From: Rhodocytophaga rosea
GTDB taxonomy: Bacteria > Bacteroidota > Bacteroidia > Cytophagales > 172606-1
Assembly (NCBI RefSeq): GCF_010119975.1
Contig: NZ_CP048222.1
Span: 3,552,501-3,616,500 of the forward strand
Direction of reading: 5' to 3'
Length of the DNA: 64,000 bases
Shown here: positions 18,175 through 27,387 of the stretch, piece after piece
Position numbering within the stretch: position 1 is the first letter of the stretch
How the letters are laid out: every line of letters begins with the position of its first letter
Notes under the pieces: model-generated
Told to the model about the DNA's origin: nothing
The model's input: only the letters and a program-made list of their open reading frames with translations
Databases searched by the model: none
Program-made: the position numbers and the translations under genes

Positions 18175-19008
18175 TTATACAAATATTCTTAAAAACGTAA
18201 CGATAAACGGCGCTGATAACAGCAATCCATCGAACCTGTCGAGGAAGCCGCCATGCCCTGGTATAGTGCTGCCCGAATCTTTAATAGACATGCTCCGCTT
18301 AAACAGTGACTCTACCAAATCCCCATAGGTACCAGCTACAACAATAATAATGGCAATACAGTGCCACTGCCAGAGTACCAGATCAGTAAATGAAAAGGAG
18401 AGCAATACAGCAGTCAGTAAAGCGGAAATAGCGCCGCCGATCAGGCCTTCCCAGGATTTTTTCGGAGATACTCTTTCAAACAACTTGGTTCTTCCGAAGT
18501 TCACCCCAGCAAAATAGGCACCAGTATCACTAGACCACAAGAGAAATAAACACCCTAGTATGATCTGGTAGCTATATGGCCCTTGCGAAAACACACATAG
18601 GTTGATAAGGGCAAAAGGAATAGCTACGTAAATAATGCCCAGAAAGGTGAAAGCAATATTAGTAAAGGGCTTTTGCTCCGTCTTTTTATAAAGCTTGATG
18701 AAAAAAATGCACGAAACTACTGGCGAAATCAAAAAGTAATACTGAAAATCCAGGTAATTTTTTTCAATTAGGAAGGTAAGGGTAAAGATGAATAAACCGC
18801 AGATGGTCCCATACGTTTTCAGGGGAGTGTTACCATCCAGGCCGACAAGTTTGTAAAATTCCTGTAAGGTAAAGGTGCAGAGCAGGAAGAAAATGCTGAA
18901 ATAAGCCCATTCATTCCACATAATAGCACCTACAATAATTAACCCGCCAACCGCTGCCGCTATTACCCGTTGCTGCAGGTTGGAAAGGTTATTCAAAGTT
19001 GATCTCAT
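18175..19008 (-). CDS. cdsA: Phosphatidate cytidylyltransferase
   Basis: A 277-residue inner-membrane enzyme making CDP-diacylglycerol from phosphatidic acid and CTP, the branch point of phospholipid synthesis. It has multiple membrane helices and the full family signature near the C-terminus: SLFKRSMSIKDSGS followed by IPGHGGFLDRFD, with the paired Asp residues that bind metal and CTP. SWEGLIGG (about 184-191) is also typical. Length fits the family. Its start overlaps the end of the DUF2007 gene upstream by 20 bases, implying coupled translation. Confidence 0.95.
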   Translation of the reverse strand: MRSTLNNLSNLQQRVIAAAVGGLIIVGAIMWNEWAYFSIFFLLCTFTLQEFYKLVGLDGNTPLKTYGTICGLFIFTLTFLIEKNYLDFQYYFLISPVVSCIFFIKLYKKTEQKPFTNIAFTFLGIIYVAIPFALINLCVFSQGPYSYQIILGCLFLLWSSDTGAYFAGVNFGRTKLFERVSPKKSWEGLIGGAISALLTAVLLSFSFTDLVLWQWHCIAIIIVVAGTYGDLVESLFKRSMSIKDSGSTIPGHGGFLDRFDGLLLSAPFIVTFLRIFV

Positions 19009-19198
19009 CGGCGATTACTTTAAGGGCGGTGGTGGCATCTTCTGTGTTTACAAATACTTCAAAATATCCGAAAAGATATGAAGAATCTTTTCGGTTCATC
19101 ACTACGGCCGGAAGTTCGTGGGTTTCCAGTACGGCTTTTACAATTTCGGCCTGATGACCATTTGGAGTGGTATACACTTTTTGCCAGTTATTCATCAA
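18989..19198 (-). CDS. DUF2007 small protein
   Basis: A 69-residue soluble protein with the compact alpha/beta pattern of DUF2007 ('putative signal-transducing protein'): WQKVYTTPNGHQAEIVKAVLE, LPAVVMNRKDSSY and the closing EVFVNTEDATTALKVI. The family has no established function. It overlaps the cdsA start by 20 bases, so it is the first gene of a DUF2007-cdsA pair. The second codon is also ATG. Confidence 0.75.
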   Translation of the reverse strand: MMNNWQKVYTTPNGHQAEIVKAVLETHELPAVVMNRKDSSYLFGYFEVFVNTEDATTALKVIADEINFE

Positions 19199-19356
19199 AT
19201 ATAGTCTTTAATCTGTGGTCTTTTGCCTCTGAAGAGGAAGGACAGCAATCATGTCAGGTTAATTCTCCGCCCAATATACACTGATTCCATCTGCTGCCTT
19301 TAGACCATTTGTCTTTTGTTTATTTAGTTTTTTATATTCTCTATTATTATCCTCTG

Positions 19357-20304
19357 CTACATACCCTGCGAAGTCCGGTTTTTAAAATAATATTGTTTCA
19401 GTGCCAGTATCAGGGTAGCACAAAATGCCAGGGATAAGATAGATGTACCCATTGGAATGGCTGAAGTACCTTCAATATCAATGTCTACCATTTTTGATTT
19501 GTACAAATAGATCATGAGCAAGGTAAAACCATTGTTTACAAAATGCCCGATAATGGGGTACCATAAGTTTCCCGACCATACATACACATACCCAAACAAC
19601 ACGCCCAGCAGCATCCTGGGAATCAGCCCATAGAACTGCATGTGAATTGCACTGAAAATAAAGCCGGTGATCCAGATGGCCGCATGCATATTTTTTGTAA
19701 TCCGGAATACTCTGGGCTGCAACAATCCCCGGAACAATAATTCTTCGCCAATAGCCGGGATCAGGGCAATTACCACCAGCCCAACAATGAGTTGCGGAAT
19801 GGTATCAAAACTAGTCAGGTACTCGGTAAGTTCTTTCAGGGCATTTTCTTTATCCTTCATCCAGTTCTCTATACCATCCAGCCAGCCGGGCAAATCCATC
19901 TGGTTATTCCATTCTATAAAAAAAGCATTCAGGGGCATAAATGCAATAATGAGCAAAGCGCAGAGCAAAGCTGGCACCAGCCAGATTTGCTTGTGAGAAT
20001 TTAAGGAAGAAGTGGACTGCCGGGCAATAAATCGCATAAAAAAGAGCGGAGCTATAATAAAAGCACTCAGAGAAGGAATAGCTTGTAAGGCCAGAATAAT
20101 ATTTCGCGATTCAGGGTTTGCAGTCGGATTACTCAGGGCTGATTGTAACAGATTGATGTCAAATCCTATAAAGAACAATACCAAAAATACACCTGCAAAA
20201 TAGCCTACAAACAAGCCAATAAATACAAATACCACCAGCAACATAATTTCATACAACGCATTCCGCTTGGTTCTTACCGGCGTTCTTTCATATATTTCTG
20301 TCAT
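19357..20304 (-). CDS. CPBP-family (CAAX-type) intramembrane metalloprotease
   Basis: A 315-residue inner-membrane protein with about eight hydrophobic helices. The three CPBP/Abi motifs are intact: EELLFRG with E187, E188 and R192; FIFSAIHMQF (F-x3-H); and IIGHFVNN (H-x3-N). These provide the metal-binding glutamate and histidines of Rce1-like glutamic/metallo proteases. The substrate is unknown. It lies 158 bases upstream of the DUF2007-cdsA pair on the same strand and is divergent from dusB. Confidence 0.88.
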   Translation of the reverse strand: MTEIYERTPVRTKRNALYEIMLLVVFVFIGLFVGYFAGVFLVLFFIGFDINLLQSALSNPTANPESRNIILALQAIPSLSAFIIAPLFFMRFIARQSTSSLNSHKQIWLVPALLCALLIIAFMPLNAFFIEWNNQMDLPGWLDGIENWMKDKENALKELTEYLTSFDTIPQLIVGLVVIALIPAIGEELLFRGLLQPRVFRITKNMHAAIWITGFIFSAIHMQFYGLIPRMLLGVLFGYVYVWSGNLWYPIIGHFVNNGFTLLMIYLYKSKMVDIDIEGTSAIPMGTSILSLAFCATLILALKQYYFKNRTSQGM

Positions 20305-20538
20305 AGCTATTCTTTTTTCAGGATTTTATATGGTGTTTACTAAGCACTTGCTGAACTATCGTTTGACTCATTCTCTTCTTGGATACGAAAGTAGTTATTT
20401 AAGATATAGGTTCAGAATTTTTGGAACCATACATCGCATCAACTGTTTATATCCCAACAAGCTGCACAATTTATTGTAAATTTACGGCAAAAATTGAAGA
20501 TGCAAGTTTCATTGTACAAGATTTAGAAAGGATTTGCT

Positions 20539-21531
20539 TTGACCAAGATCAGAAATATAGAATTAGGTGATTTCCCTATGCTGCTGGCTCCCATGGAAGA
20601 TGTGAGCGATCCGCCATTCCGGGCTGTTTGTAAGGATAATGGAGCAGATTTAATGTATACCGAATTTATTTCTTCCGAAGGCCTGATCCGGGATGCAGCC
20701 AAAAGCCGACAAAAGCTCGATATTTTTGAATACGAACGGCCTATTGGTATTCAGCTATTTGGCAGCGAGATAGATCATATGCGGAAATCGGCCGAAATTG
20801 CTACCCAGGTAAATCCCGATCTGATAGATATTAATTATGGCTGTCCGGTGAAGAATGTGGCTTGCCGGGGTGCAGGAGCAGCTTTACTACAGGATATTCC
20901 TAAGATGGTAAAAATGACCGAAGCTGTGATCAGAGCCACGCATTTACCGGTAACAGTGAAAACCAGGCTGGGCTGGGATGATGCTACCAAAAATGTACCT
21001 GAAGTAGCCGAACGCTTGCAGGATATCGGTATTGCTGCTCTTACTATTCATGGCCGCACCAGGGTACAAATGTACAAAGGCGTAGCCGATTGGACCTTGA
21101 TCGGAGAGATTAAAAAAAATCCACGCATTCATATTCCTATTTTTGGCAATGGCGATATTGATTCTCCTGAGAAAGCGCTGGCGTATAAGAATCAATATAG
21201 TGTTGATGGTGTAATGGTAGGCCGGGCTTCTATTGGCTATCCCTGGATTTTCAGGGAGATCAAACATTTTATTACTACCGGCGAAAAACTAGCGCCACCT
21301 ACTTTGCAGGAGAGGGTAGATGTTTGTAAAAAGCACCTGGATTTCTCTATCCGGTGGAAAGGAGATAAGACTGGTATTTTTGAGATGCGCCGCCATTATA
21401 GCAATTATTTTAAAGGAATCGACCACTTTAAACCTTATCGTATGCGCCTGGTAGAAGCTTCTACTTACGAAGAAATTGAAGCAATACTCGATGAGGTATC
21501 GGAAAAGTTTATGCATTCAGTTATGTCTTAA
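20539..21531 (+). CDS. dusB: tRNA-dihydrouridine synthase
   Basis: A 330-residue flavoenzyme that reduces uridines in tRNA to dihydrouridine. The FMN-binding opening LLAPMEDVSDPPFR (15-28), the catalytic cysteine C102 in DINYGCPVKNV, TVKTRLGWDD (about 142) and the phosphate-binding GNGDIDSP and GVMVGRASIGYPW segments are all present and of the DusB type. The start is TTG at 20539, preceded by AAAGGA at 20527-20532. An upstream ATG runs into a stop in this frame, and the first in-frame ATG would remove part of the flavin site. Confidence 0.93.
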   Translation: MTKIRNIELGDFPMLLAPMEDVSDPPFRAVCKDNGADLMYTEFISSEGLIRDAAKSRQKLDIFEYERPIGIQLFGSEIDHMRKSAEIATQVNPDLIDINYGCPVKNVACRGAGAALLQDIPKMVKMTEAVIRATHLPVTVKTRLGWDDATKNVPEVAERLQDIGIAALTIHGRTRVQMYKGVADWTLIGEIKKNPRIHIPIFGNGDIDSPEKALAYKNQYSVDGVMVGRASIGYPWIFREIKHFITTGEKLAPPTLQERVDVCKKHLDFSIRWKGDKTGIFEMRRHYSNYFKGIDHFKPYRMRLVEASTYEEIEAILDEVSEKFMHSVMS

Positions 21532-21588
21532 AAGACTTATAAAAGCATATGAAAAAGTAGTATAGAAACTTTTGTACATCCCGAGTAA

Positions 21589-21909
21589 ATGTTTTTTGAA
21601 CCAAAAGCTAAAAAGAAAACCAGGGAGTTTGTGAAATATATAAACTTTCTATCCCAAACTTGTAGTAATGAATATATAGATACTTTTGGACTTACAAAGA
21701 GACAGCTCTTGCAGAAATTTATAACTGAAACTGAGGAATATATCAAATATAATGAGTGGGGAGTAGGGCTGGAGCACATATTAGTACAGCTCTATGAAGT
21801 CGAATTCACTATAGATGAAAAGGCAATTCAGTTAGCAAAAGATGCTCTCCATGAATGTGGGTTCGAGTTAGATAAATGGAAAATTATTGATGAGCTGAAA
21901 GCAAAATAG
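21589..21909 (+). CDS. Small hypothetical protein, possibly immunity-protein-like
   Basis: A 106-residue soluble, largely helical protein. EEYIKYNEWGVGLEHILVQLYE (about 48-69, quoted as helix and NEWG turn) followed by a short acidic C-terminal helix recalls small immunity proteins of the MafI type, where a 'GEWGxAxExL' helix is common. No toxin gene is nearby, so this is only a lead. It follows dusB by 57 bases on the same strand and converges on tyrA. Function unknown. Confidence 0.5.
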   Translation: MFFEPKAKKKTREFVKYINFLSQTCSNEYIDTFGLTKRQLLQKFITETEEYIKYNEWGVGLEHILVQLYEVEFTIDEKAIQLAKDALHECGFELDKWKIIDELKAK

Positions 21910-21944
21910 TTTAATTTTCAATTAGTACGTTTTTTTAAACCCAG

Positions 21945-22814
21945 TTATAAATTCGTCAGCTTTTTATCAATACCCAGCAGTACCCGGCGGATTTCATTGG
22001 CCTGCTGCATCAATTCTTTGGATTTAGCCTCATCCTGGTTATCTATAATTTCTTTAAAGTATTGTAGCTTTTTGATGTAAGCATCCAATGCTACCGATAT
22101 ATTTTCAGTATTGTGTGTAAAAATGGGTGCCCACATTTGCGGTGAGCTTTTCGCTAAACGAACGGTGGAAGAAAAACCACTGCCAGCCATTTCAAAAATA
22201 CTTTTCTCATCTTTCTCTTTATCCAGTACGGTAATTCCTAAGGCAAAAGAACTGATATGGCTTAAATGCGATACATACGCCAGATGCCTATCATGTTCAG
22301 CCGCTTCCATATAGCTCAAATGCATTTCCAGGTGTTTGGAAAGATTTACTACCTGCTCAAAAGCCTGATGATCACTTTCATGCCGGTTACACAAGATCAT
22401 GATTTTTCTTTTCAGCAAGCCAGGAAAAGCTGCTTCCGGACCAGAATTTTCCGTACCAGCAATGGGGTGAGCGGCTACAAACTGTTTCCGTTTCGGATGT
22501 GTTGATACAGCCTGACAAATGGTATGTTTAGTAGAACCTACATCCATTACTATAGTTTTGTCTCCGATTAAATCCAGTACCTGAGGCAATTGCCTGATAA
22601 TTACGTTTACCGGAGTCGCTAACACCAATAGATCTGTCGTCTGAGCAGCTTCTTCCAGGGACACAATTTCATCTACAATCCCCAGTTGCAGGGCTTGTGC
22701 GGCATGTTCAGGATTATTATCTACACCTACTACTTTAGTTGTAAGCCCTTTTTCCTTCGCCTGTAATGCCAGAGAACCGCCCAGCAAGCCAATACCCACA
22801 ATGCTTATTTTCAT
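21945..22814 (-). CDS. tyrA: Prephenate dehydrogenase
   Basis: A 289-residue NAD(P)-dependent dehydrogenase converting prephenate to 4-hydroxyphenylpyruvate for tyrosine synthesis. The Rossmann motif GIGLLGGSLAL is at 7-17, followed by VVGVDNNPEHA. The catalytic region shows VMDVGSTKHTICQAV (about 89) and FVAAHPIAGTENSGPEAA (about 112-129), whose histidine and Gly-Thr-Glu are diagnostic. A helical C-terminal dimerisation domain follows. No ACT or chorismate mutase domain is fused. It is 75 bases downstream of an aminotransferase gene in the same direction. Confidence 0.92.
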   Translation of the reverse strand: MKISIVGIGLLGGSLALQAKEKGLTTKVVGVDNNPEHAAQALQLGIVDEIVSLEEAAQTTDLLVLATPVNVIIRQLPQVLDLIGDKTIVMDVGSTKHTICQAVSTHPKRKQFVAAHPIAGTENSGPEAAFPGLLKRKIMILCNRHESDHQAFEQVVNLSKHLEMHLSYMEAAEHDRHLAYVSHLSHISSFALGITVLDKEKDEKSIFEMAGSGFSSTVRLAKSSPQMWAPIFTHNTENISVALDAYIKKLQYFKEIIDNQDEAKSKELMQQANEIRRVLLGIDKKLTNL

Positions 22815-22889
22815 TATAATTGGAAGATTTGGAAGATTAGAAAATTCAAAGATTTGTAACGTTGAACTACTGATAGCAAGAGATTTCTT

Positions 22890-24065
22890 TTAAATATTCG
22901 CCAGATCTATATTCCGGAATTGTTCTACCACCTGTTGTAACCTGTTTTCCGGGGTACACAGAGATACTCGCACAAAACGGTCGCCTTTCGGGCCGAAAAT
23001 AAAACCTGGGGTAATAAATACATGGTAAGTATACAGCAAATGGTCTACTAATTTTTCTACCGATTGTATTGATATTGGTACTTTTGCCCAGATAAACATG
23101 CCTTGCTGGTCTTTTCGGTAGATGCAACCCAATTGATCTAAAATTTGGTAAGCGAATTCCCGGCGTTTCCTGTAAATATCATTCCTTTCTTTATGCCATT
23201 GCTCTGAATTTTGCAAGGCAGCCACAGCCGCTTCCTGTACTGGCAGAAACATACCCGAATCCACATTGCTCTTTACTTTCAGAATCGCATCAATATAGTC
23301 TTTGGCACCACTTACCCAGCCAATACGCCATCCGGCCATATTAAACGATTTACTCATGGAGTTCATTTCCAGACACACTTCCTTGCTTCCCGGAATAGAG
23401 AGTAAACTGATAGGCTTCGATTCATTCAACACCAGGCTGTAGGGATTATCATGGCAGATAAGGATTTTTTTCTCTGTCGCAAATTTTACCAGCCTTTCAA
23501 ACAAAGCTACGCTCGCCGGTGCGCCAGTAGGCATATGCGGATAATTAACCCACATGAGTTTTACCTTGCTCAGATCCGCTTTTTCCAGGAAATCCCAGTC
23601 TGGTTCATAGTTTTTATCTTCCTGTAGCGGATATTCTACTACAGTAGCGCCCACCATTTCAGTAACCGAACGATACGTAGGATATCCCAGTTCTGGCACC
23701 AGAACCTGATCACCTTCATTTAAAAATGTAAGAGAAATATGTGTAATGCCTTCTTTAGAACCAATCAAAGGCAATATCTCTGTTTCCGGATCAAGCGTTA
23801 CCCCATAGGTTTTACTATACCAAGTTGCAATTCCTTTGCGGAAAGCAGCAATTCCCTTATAAGACTGATAGCCATGATTCTCTTTTTTTAGGGAAGAGGC
23901 AATCAGCGAATGAATCGTTTCAAGGGAAGGGTATAAATCCGGACTCCCAACACCCAGGTTAATTACATCTTTTCCGGAATCCTGTAAGGCTTTTACTTCT
24001 TTCAGTTTTACGGAAAAATAATATTCTTTCAAGCCCTTCAACCGGCTAGCCGTTTCGATAATCAT
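22890..24065 (-). CDS. Class I/II PLP-dependent aminotransferase (aromatic amino acid context)
   Basis: A 391-residue fold-type I aminotransferase. PLP-site residues are clear: N174 in WVNYPHMPTGA, D206 in CHDNPY, the Schiff-base lysine K239 in NSMSKSFNMAG, and R247. The N-terminal INLGVGSPDLYP segment is as in aspartate and LL-diaminopimelate aminotransferases. The next gene downstream is tyrA, an arrangement in Bacteroidota aromatic amino acid operons. A role in transaminating prephenate-derived keto acids, or aspartate, is therefore likely but not proven by sequence. Confidence 0.87.
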   Translation of the reverse strand: MIIETASRLKGLKEYYFSVKLKEVKALQDSGKDVINLGVGSPDLYPSLETIHSLIASSLKKENHGYQSYKGIAAFRKGIATWYSKTYGVTLDPETEILPLIGSKEGITHISLTFLNEGDQVLVPELGYPTYRSVTEMVGATVVEYPLQEDKNYEPDWDFLEKADLSKVKLMWVNYPHMPTGAPASVALFERLVKFATEKKILICHDNPYSLVLNESKPISLLSIPGSKEVCLEMNSMSKSFNMAGWRIGWVSGAKDYIDAILKVKSNVDSGMFLPVQEAAVAALQNSEQWHKERNDIYRKRREFAYQILDQLGCIYRKDQQGMFIWAKVPISIQSVEKLVDHLLYTYHVFITPGFIFGPKGDRFVRVSLCTPENRLQQVVEQFRNIDLANI

Positions 24066-24205
24066 TTCAACAGAATTTAAAATTGGCCGCTATTTTAAAA
24101 AATAAAATTAAATTTTACAGGTAAGCGGCAGAATAAAACAAAATTAAAATAATAGACAGGAAATTCCTGTGTGTTAAAACTTGTAAATTAGAGAAAAAAG
24201 CATCT

Positions 24206-25054
24206 ATGCTTATAAAAAAATTTCGGCCTAGCCCACCTCTTGGAGAGTACGTACGGAGTTTTGGCATCGTGCAATTTTTGTTTCCTGCCAACATAAAAAT
24301 ACCTATTAAGCCTTTCTCCCCACGTCCTGAAAATTCACTTTGCTTTATTCCAAAAGATCCTGAATACATCGCTTACCCAGGCAATGATACAAAAATAAAG
24401 CGGCCTCCTATCACGGTTTATGGACAGCATACCTTACTCAATTCCAGGAATCCGGGCCAGGATTTTTTAGCTTTTGTTGTGGATTTTCAGCCTGGGGTTT
24501 TATACCGGTTAACAGGGGTTCCCCTGCATGAACTCACCAATACCTATGTAGAGGCTGAATATATTATTTCCTAAAGAAATAACATTCGTTAATGAACGCT
24601 TATACCATTGCCAGTCACCTCAGGAAATGATTGATGTGGTCGAAATCTTCCTGATCAGAATGATTCTCCAAGCAAAAAAGCAGGCACACAGAATTGAGGA
24701 AGCTGCTAAATTATTGCTGCAACACACTGAGCATATCTCAATTGACTGGTTAACAAAAGAATCCTGTTTATCCACTAAGCAGTTTGAAAGAAAATTTAAA
24801 GAAATTACAGGCGTTAGTGCCCCAAACTCGCCAGAATCACTCGCTTTGACAAAACCGTTAAACTGAAAAATGCGCAACCTGATACCGACTGGTTAACTAT
24901 TGCCGTACAGTGTGGGTATTACGATTATCAGCACCTGGTGCGGGATTATAAAGATTTTACCGGCCTTACACCCACTTCTTATTTTCAGCTCGATGTAAAA
25001 GCGCCTGAAAGCGTTTTTGGTTTGCATGAAGAAAGTACACTACACTCCCGGTGA
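24206..25054 (+). pseudogene. AraC-family transcriptional regulator, broken by two frameshifts
   Basis: Three frame segments together make one AraC-type regulator of about 280 residues. The first (24206 to about 24565) gives the N-terminal domain with PPLGEYVRSFGIVQF. The second, one frame over (about 24565-24835, IFPKEITFVNERLYH to FERKFKEITGVSA), holds the linker and first helix-turn-helix. The third returns to the first frame (24830-25054, ARITRFDKTVKLKNA, CGYYDYQHLVRDYKDFTGLTP) and contains the second helix-turn-helix. Stops at 24572 and just after 24863 truncate the separate pieces. The protein sequence is otherwise well kept, so either the decay is recent or these are sequencing errors. 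Confidence 0.85.
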
Positions 25055-25147
25055 AAATGACGATTCCTTACCACCAACGACGCCTAAAACTGTTGCAAAT
25101 TGCCTGTCAGATAGTCAATCTCTTTACCACGAAAAGCACTACATGAT

Positions 25148-25801
25148 ATGCAACACTCATCCAGAAGAATAGCCCTTGGGCAAATGGCTGCTTTATTTTT
25201 CGGCAGCAGTATAGTTATGGAAGGCTGCGGACCTTCACATTCAAAAGACAGCATAGATAAAACCGAAAAATCATTAAAAACAGTACATATACCCTCTGGA
25301 TCTTTTCCTAAAGCACCTGATGGCGTAAGTTTTGGAGATGGTGTTAAAACTGGTGCAAAAGTGAGAAGTGAATACACCAATGGTCAACTGTGTTGTCAGG
25401 AAATATACCTGAAGGCCAAACAGGCCGGACCACCACCCCATTTGCATAAGGAACTGGATGAAGTGATGAGAGTAGTGGAAGGCACCGTACATGTACTGGT
25501 GGGCGATACTGTTACAGCGCTGAAAGCAGGCGACTGGCATGTGCGGCCACATGGGCTCGTACATACTTTCTGGAATGCCAGCGATCAGCCTGCCCTGTGT
25601 ATTGATCTATATCTCAATCAGGATTTCTTGAGTTTTTTTGAGGAATTTATGCGTATTATGAATCAGTTACAGAAGAAAGGACTTACCTTAGAATCCAATG
25701 AAGGTCAAAAGTTAAATAATGCATTATTAGCGAAATATGGCATTGAGATGTTTCCCGAACAATTTCCTCCCATCATAGCAAAATATGGTCTGACAATGTA
25801 G
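25148..25801 (+). CDS. Cupin-domain exported lipoprotein
   Basis: A 217-residue protein. The N-terminus has SSRRIALG, a twin-arginine-like start, and a hydrophobic stretch ending at VMEGCG, which may serve as a lipobox. The cupin domain spans about 70-165. Motif 1 is PPPHLHKELDEVMRVVEG, with two histidines and a glutamate for metal binding, and motif 2 is VRPHGLVHTFWNAS. A helical tail follows. The metal and any substrate are unknown. It lies 93 bases after the broken AraC regulator on the same strand, which may once have controlled it. That link is inference. Confidence 0.8.
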   Translation: MQHSSRRIALGQMAALFFGSSIVMEGCGPSHSKDSIDKTEKSLKTVHIPSGSFPKAPDGVSFGDGVKTGAKVRSEYTNGQLCCQEIYLKAKQAGPPPHLHKELDEVMRVVEGTVHVLVGDTVTALKAGDWHVRPHGLVHTFWNASDQPALCIDLYLNQDFLSFFEEFMRIMNQLQKKGLTLESNEGQKLNNALLAKYGIEMFPEQFPPIIAKYGLTM

Positions 25802-25866
25802 AATTCTGGTAAAAACGGGTTTCTACCCATTCAAAATCCATAATCCAACATCCAAGTTCTTGTAGT

Positions 25867-26766
25867 TCAGCTTCTGGGATGAAAATCTTTGATAACCTGC
25901 TTCAGATAATCCCGGTCTAAATGGGTGTATATCTCGGTAGTAGTGATGGATTCATGCCCCAGCATTTCCTGAACAGCCCGTAAATCTGCGCCTCCTTCGA
26001 TCAGGTGTGTAGCAAATGAATGCCGGAATGTGTGCGGACTAATATTCTTTTTGATGCCTGCCCGGATGGCTAATTCTTTAATCATCATAAACACCATTAC
26101 CCTGGTAAGATTACTGCCACGTCTGTTGAGAAAAACATAATTCTCAGAATCTTTTTTTACCGGCACATGGCAGCGGATCTGATCGATGTAAATATTCATG
26201 TATTTCAAGGCATCTCTTCCAATGGGAACCAGCCTTTCCTTGCTGCCTTTCCCAATCACCCGTAAAAATCCAATATCTGCATATACATTGGTCAGCTTCA
26301 GTTCTACCAGTTCAGAAACCCGTAAGCCGGAACTATATAAAGTTTCAATCATTGCTCTATTCCGTCCGCCTTCGGGTGTAGAAAGATCAATGGCATTGAG
26401 CAACGTATCAATATCTTCAATGCTCAGCGTATCTGGAAGTTTTCGTCCCAGCCTAGGGGTTTCTATTAAATGCGATGGGTCATTGGAAATCACATTTTCC
26501 ATCAGCAAATACTTGTAGAAGGATTTAATGCCCGAAAGTATTCTGGCCTGCGAATGTGCCGACATACCCAGTTCGTTGATATACTTCAGAAAATCCATAA
26601 TATGCCCGGAAGTAATCTGTTCTGGCTGCACCTGTAATTGGGATAATTCTACAAACTGCTGCAATTTTTCTATATCATGAACATAGGCTTCGATAGAATT
26701 ACCAGCCAGAGAGCGTTCCAGTTGCAGGTAATTTTTAAACTCTTTGACGGCACTCTTCCAGTTCAT
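25867..26766 (-). CDS. xerD: Site-specific tyrosine recombinase XerD
   Basis: A 299-residue tyrosine recombinase of chromosome-dimer-resolution size. The N-terminal SAM-like domain (1-100) starts with FKNYLQLERSLAGNSIEAY. The catalytic domain carries the first arginine in SSGLRVSELVEL (about 150), H245 and R248 in HTFRHSFATHL, H271 in LGHESI, and the nucleophile Y280 in EIYTHLDR. No phage or integron genes surround it, and it sits opposite aroQ among housekeeping genes, so a Xer role at dif rather than mobility is likely. Confidence 0.92.
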   Translation of the reverse strand: MNWKSAVKEFKNYLQLERSLAGNSIEAYVHDIEKLQQFVELSQLQVQPEQITSGHIMDFLKYINELGMSAHSQARILSGIKSFYKYLLMENVISNDPSHLIETPRLGRKLPDTLSIEDIDTLLNAIDLSTPEGGRNRAMIETLYSSGLRVSELVELKLTNVYADIGFLRVIGKGSKERLVPIGRDALKYMNIYIDQIRCHVPVKKDSENYVFLNRRGSNLTRVMVFMMIKELAIRAGIKKNISPHTFRHSFATHLIEGGADLRAVQEMLGHESITTTEIYTHLDRDYLKQVIKDFHPRS

Positions 26767-26861
26767 GAAAATTTATTTATTGGCTTTACGAGCTTAAACT
26801 TAGCAAATTTTGTAATAGCCAGCCGGAATCTGTTAATTTGTTGCCTACAACAACTATATCC

Positions 26862-27308
26862 ATGAAGATAGTTATTATTAACGGACCTAACCTGAACCTG
26901 CTCGGTGTACGGGAAAAGAGTATTTACGGCAAAGAATCATTTGAGCATTATTTTGACAAACTGAAAGCCCGAAACCGCCTGATCGACCTTACCTATTTTC
27001 AATCGAATATTGAAGGAGAACTCATCAATAAACTGCACCAGGAAGGCTTCTCAGCGGATGGAATCATTTTGAATGCTGGTGGCTATACACATACTTCTAT
27101 TGCCCTGGCCGATGCGATCTCTGCTATTACCAGCCCTGTGATGGAAGTACATATCTCTAATATTTATGCCAGAGAATCTTTCCGCCATCATAGTTACCTG
27201 AGCAGCCGTTGTGTGGGGGTAATTTGCGGTTTGGGATTGGAAGGGTACAGATTGGCTTTGGACTATTTTCTGCAGAAACGGGAGAAGGATAAAGCTGAGG
27301 TAAGCTAA
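26862..27308 (+). CDS. aroQ: Type II 3-dehydroquinate dehydratase
   Basis: A 148-residue dodecameric dehydratase of the shikimate pathway. I set the start at ATG 26862, since the longer frame begins at a TTG and adds eight residues before the family-typical MKIVIINGPNLNLLG. Active-site residues R17 and Y22 (REKSIYG), QSNIEGELI, NAGGYTHTSIAL and the closing EVHISNIYARESFRHHS are all present. It is divergent from xerD, with about 95 bases between them, and followed by a strong terminator. Confidence 0.95.
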   Translation: MKIVIINGPNLNLLGVREKSIYGKESFEHYFDKLKARNRLIDLTYFQSNIEGELINKLHQEGFSADGIILNAGGYTHTSIALADAISAITSPVMEVHISNIYARESFRHHSYLSSRCVGVICGLGLEGYRLALDYFLQKREKDKAEVS

Positions 27309-27336
27309 CCTTCTGAGTATTTAATGGTATCTATTT

Positions 27337-27370
27337 AAAAAGCCTCACTATTTAATTTGTGAGGCTTTTT
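27337..27370 (+). terminator. Rho-independent terminator after aroQ
   Basis: A perfect 12-bp inverted repeat AAAAAGCCTCAC (27337-27348) and GTGAGGCTTTTT (27359-27370) with a 10-base loop. The A-tract and T-tract on the two sides allow it to act for both aroQ and the converging oxidoreductase gene. Confidence 0.9.
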
Positions 27371-27387
27371 AAATGAGTTAAGCATTT

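Noticed and set aside
25867-26766. XerD-like gene as an integrase of a mobile element
   Set aside because: Length and motifs are those of housekeeping XerD, the neighbours are metabolic genes, and no attachment repeats or phage genes are seen.
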